From: Deltaproteobacteria bacterium
Lineage (GTDB): Bacteria; Myxococcota; JACRCW01
Direction: 5' to 3'
Length of the DNA: 64,000 bases
Assembly (NCBI GenBank): GCA_016218805.1
Contig: JACRCW010000157.1
Span: forward strand, 1-64,000
Shown piece by piece: positions 61,386 through 64,000 of this stretch. Below the pieces are notes generated by a model, which saw nothing but the letters and a program-made list of their open reading frames with translations, did not search any database and was not told the DNA's origin. Every line of letters begins with the position of its first letter. Positions within the stretch are counted from its first letter, which is position 1. The position numbers and the translations under genes are program-made.

Positions 61386-63089
61386 TCAGGACGGGCGTCG
61401 GCCGCAGCAGAACTTGAACTTCTCTCCTGAGCCGCACGGGCACGCGTCGTATGGCTCAGGGAGTCGTCCAACTGTGGCGGCGATTTTCTCAAGACGACGG
61501 TGATGGTGCAGCTGCCGCTGTGTGTTCAAACGATCGCGCCCATGCACGCCGCGGCTGAGGATGGTGGAGTTCTCGCCGGCGAGGAGCCTGAGCTGATTCG
61601 GGTACTGGCGCACGGCCTCCGAGGCAGTCTGGTGAGACCGCAGCAACACCGGGAACAGTCTTGCCAGGTCAACGGCGCCGATATCGTCAAACGGAGCAGC
61701 CAACCCCCACAACAGCGCACGGAAATCGGACGCAGATTGTGACTGGGCAATCTCAAACAGGCGGTCAGGACCCACTTCGGCCAGCAAGCGCCCGGGGTCC
61801 GGCAGCTCAAGCCCTTCCATGATCCGTTGGACGTCGGCGACGGGTGGTGTGCGACCAAACGCCAACATGCGGATGCCGTTCAACGAAGCCAGGCCGTGTT
61901 CGAACTCCACCGCTCGCGCCCGGAGTTGGGTTGCTGCTCCCAGGTACATGTTCTGGTGCCCAAGGCGCGCCACCAAGTTCGCATCCCACACCCGTTCCCT
62001 TCCATCATTCAGTCGGCGAGGAAGGCCAAGGGCCGCCCGGATCTGGTCGCTTCCCAGTTCAACGTGCGTCTTCTCCTTTGCCCTGTCGGCGAGTTCTGCG
62101 GGCAACAGCAGTGTTGAGTCGACCAGCATCGCCCGCAACCCGCCGTCGGACGAGACTGACGGGTGAAGTCTGGACGCCCATTCGCGCAAGTACTCCCGAT
62201 GGTCGCCGCGAATGCGCCAAGCATCCAATTCACCGTGTCGGTCTCCCTGTTCCCACTGGAACTGGACGTCGGCTGTCGGCTCAAAAGCGTGCAGCCGTCC
62301 GGATTCTACTAGGTGGGCGACGCGGGCCTTCCCGAAGGCAAGGACGGCAAGGCCGAGGTGGCGGAACTGAATCCAGACCTTGTCAGCCAGTATAAGGGAG
62401 GCGACGAGGATTCGCTGAACCTCTACATCACGTGCGTCCAGATCCCCTGTCTGCCAACCCGGTCCGACAAGATGCGTGCGCGGATTCCCACCGCCCTCGG
62501 AGACCGTCGTGATGATGTCCCCAGGCAGCGTTGTGCCAATGGGGAATAGGTCGCTAACTACGAGGGAGGATTCCCCGCCCGTTGGCGTCGAAAGCTCTGC
62601 GGCCAGCATCCGCTTTATCGCTTCACGCGCGATGGCGCCTTCGGGCGCAGCGTGTTCTTCCCGGAAGTGAACCGTGGCACCGCGTTGGTTCACCCAGTTC
62701 GGATTCCGCTCCCCCAGCTCCCGGACCGCATCCCGAGCAGAGCGGAACCGACAACGGTTGTCGTGCTTGCTCCAAGTGCAAAGAATGACCGCGGGGCTCC
62801 CGCTGCCAGTCCAGTTCTTGAGGTGGGCGACCTCAAATTCTTCCCGGTGAGTCGAAGCGAAGGACTCACGCGTCGACTTCAGTTGGAGCCAGAAGGACAG
62901 TGGGCTGAGGTGGTGTGACGCGTCGTCGGCGCCTTCAACGACTTGGACGATAACGTCTCGACCAAAGTCGTGTCCTTGGCGAACGTAGTCGACAAGCCAA
63001 GGTGCAAGCAGGCTCTCCACCGCTCGCCGTGACTCATCCTCTTGGCGCAGGTTCCTTGGAATCAGAATGCGGTCATGGTCGCGCGGCAT
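61386..63089 (-). CDS. DUF4365 nuclease-like protein with C-terminal SEC-C zinc motif
   Basis: The 567-residue protein has an N-terminal domain of DUF4365 type. GRDVIVQVVEG and FWLQLKSTRESF at about 43-75 give the Asp and the Q-x-K of a PD-(D/E)xK-like nuclease core, and VILCTWSKHDNRCRF follows. A long helical middle has no recognised family (ADLARLFPVLLRSHQTASEAV near the end). The last 20 residues are the SEC-C zinc motif, CPCGSGEKFKFCCG, as in SecA and YecA tails. The domain pairing suggests a nuclease tethered through a zinc finger, inside a restriction locus. The start ATG 63089 overlaps the end of hsdS by 17 bases. Confidence 0.83.
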   Translation of the reverse strand: MPRDHDRILIPRNLRQEDESRRAVESLLAPWLVDYVRQGHDFGRDVIVQVVEGADDASHHLSPLSFWLQLKSTRESFASTHREEFEVAHLKNWTGSGSPAVILCTWSKHDNRCRFRSARDAVRELGERNPNWVNQRGATVHFREEHAAPEGAIAREAIKRMLAAELSTPTGGESSLVVSDLFPIGTTLPGDIITTVSEGGGNPRTHLVGPGWQTGDLDARDVEVQRILVASLILADKVWIQFRHLGLAVLAFGKARVAHLVESGRLHAFEPTADVQFQWEQGDRHGELDAWRIRGDHREYLREWASRLHPSVSSDGGLRAMLVDSTLLLPAELADRAKEKTHVELGSDQIRAALGLPRRLNDGRERVWDANLVARLGHQNMYLGAATQLRARAVEFEHGLASLNGIRMLAFGRTPPVADVQRIMEGLELPDPGRLLAEVGPDRLFEIAQSQSASDFRALLWGLAAPFDDIGAVDLARLFPVLLRSHQTASEAVRQYPNQLRLLAGENSTILSRGVHGRDRLNTQRQLHHHRRLEKIAATVGRLPEPYDACPCGSGEKFKFCCGRRPS

Positions 63090-64000
63090 TCTTGCTCCAT
63101 GCGTTGCCTTGCTCCGGTGGAGGCGGTGGACCGGACGCCGGAGGGGACGTCACGGCGCGCTCGTCCGCCGTGACGCGGACCTCGCCGGTGAGGAGGACGG
63201 ACATGAGGGCGGACTTGATGCGGAGCAGCCCCGCGAGAGTCTCGTGCTCCACAGCTTGCCGGTCAGCAATCGCCGCAACTACCGCTACCAGGTCTCGTTG
63301 TTCACACGCGTCGGGCGCTGGCACCAGGATCTTCTCAAGGTCCCTGAGGTTGATGACTTGTTGTACCGACCCGATTGTCTCTCGAAGCATCCCGCCAAGC
63401 CCTGACGGTGATTGGAGGAACAGGCAGACGAACTCAGCCGACACTCTGGTGCCCAGTTGAATCAGCCCCACCTGACGGGCAATGTTTGCGCCAGCCAGCC
63501 GTTGCGGGGCGACGAGGGTGGCCCCGGGCTGCCCGACCAGCGCTACGAGCAACTCCCCGCCCCTAAGAACGGTGCGCGAGTACTGGTCGGATACAGCGCG
63601 CGTGATTGTTCGAAGGGTCTCTTCCCTCAGATGGCCTGCCGCCACATCTCCTGACCGAACGAAGCGAACGCCGGCCGGGTCCTCAGGACCCGGTTGCACA
63701 ACTCCGTAAGTGACGCTGCTGCCGGCCGCAACCAGCGAACCCAGCCTCACCACCTCCCACTCCTCCGGCACCTCCCCGATCTCCGTCTGCTTGAACCGCG
63801 TGTGGCGCCCCGGCAGCCCCCGCGTCAGCAACTCGGCCATCATGGCCTTCTTCACGACGTGGAGTTGGTCGATGACCGCCTGGGTGGATTCGATGGCGTC
63901 ATCCACCGAGGAAAGGATGGCGGCGATCTTGCGCTGCTCGGCGAGGGGAGGGAGGAGGAGCGACAGCGGCCGCAGCGCGCTGATGGTTAGCATCGGCACG
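63073..64000 (-). CDS. hsdS: Type I restriction-modification specificity subunit, C-terminal part (partial)
   Basis: HsdS chooses the DNA sequence that the type I complex methylates or cuts. The visible part contains the central conserved helix (LPPLAEQRKIAAILSSVDDAIESTQAVIDQL in parts). The second target-recognition domain follows (EIGEVPEEWEVVRLGSLVA to GSVQQVINLRDLEKILVPAP). The distal conserved helix is EQRDLVAVVAAIADRQAVEHETLAGLLRIKSALMSVLLTGEVRV (in parts). The first recognition domain lies beyond the right edge. A Pro-rich tail of about 25 residues follows the usual end. The gene leads the visible operon; hsdM should be further right. Confidence 0.93.
   Translation of the reverse strand, partial: VPMLTISALRPLSLLLPPLAEQRKIAAILSSVDDAIESTQAVIDQLHVVKKAMMAELLTRGLPGRHTRFKQTEIGEVPEEWEVVRLGSLVAAGSSVTYGVVQPGPEDPAGVRFVRSGDVAAGHLREETLRTITRAVSDQYSRTVLRGGELLVALVGQPGATLVAPQRLAGANIARQVGLIQLGTRVSAEFVCLFLQSPSGLGGMLRETIGSVQQVINLRDLEKILVPAPDACEQRDLVAVVAAIADRQAVEHETLAGLLRIKSALMSVLLTGEVRVTADERAVTSPPASGPPPPPEQGNAWSKNAARP

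Overview
The window is very GC-rich, densely coded, and almost gap-free: no stretch over 300 bases lacks a gene. It looks like a chromosome fragment of a myxobacterium-like member of the Myxococcota. The clues are large lipoproteins with Ser/Gly linkers, several Cys-rich surface proteins, an OmpA protein with TSP type-3 repeats, PATAN, GAF and hybrid-sensor signalling proteins, and a rapZ-HPr-EI cluster without sugar permeases. This placement comes from gene content only; there is no rRNA or other phylogenetic marker in the window, and I see no convincing tRNA gene.

Left part (1-17.4 kb). A probable operon holds a putative HExxH metalloprotein, rapZ, ptsH and ptsI. It is followed by a two-TM lipoprotein, a SnoaL-like gene divergent from its likely LysR regulator, murI, a second copy of the two-TM lipoprotein family, a GlcD/LdhD-type FAD oxidase, a kynureninase-like enzyme coupled to an RlmK-type methyltransferase, and the run hflX / RsmB-like methyltransferase / PLD-like protein.

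Middle part (17.5-51.6 kb). Envelope and signalling genes dominate. They include a 1076-residue Ser-linker beta-helix lipoprotein, several Cys-rich lipoproteins (one with three Kazal domains between two CUB-like domains), a REC-like/PATAN protein and a GAF protein, a HEAT-repeat protein coupled to an M28 peptidase, a Gly-rich collagen-like-repeat protein, a hybrid sensor coupled to malQ, a BNR-like propeller lipoprotein, an Upf1-like helicase and the OmpA/TSP3 protein. Housekeeping genes are ogt, murA and malQ. MurA has Asp in place of the catalytic-loop Cys, which predicts natural fosfomycin resistance. An isolated AAA15 ATPase plus TOPRIM-like pair (41284-43143) looks like a small defence module.

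Right part (51.6-64 kb, all minus strand). This is a type I restriction-modification locus with cargo. In transcription order it reads hsdS (partial, runs off the edge), a DUF4365/SEC-C nuclease-like protein, an OLD-like ATPase-TOPRIM nuclease broken by one frameshift, an AAA15 ATPase with a translationally coupled DUF4276-like TOPRIM protein, a small coiled-coil protein, an XRE-ImmA/IrrE protein, a DUF4411 PIN protein, hsdR and a YgjP-like metalloprotease. Many of these genes overlap by 4 bp, so at least the last five form a coupled transcript. The cargo between hsdS and hsdR is the best candidate in the window for poorly characterised anti-phage biology. hsdM is expected beyond the right edge.
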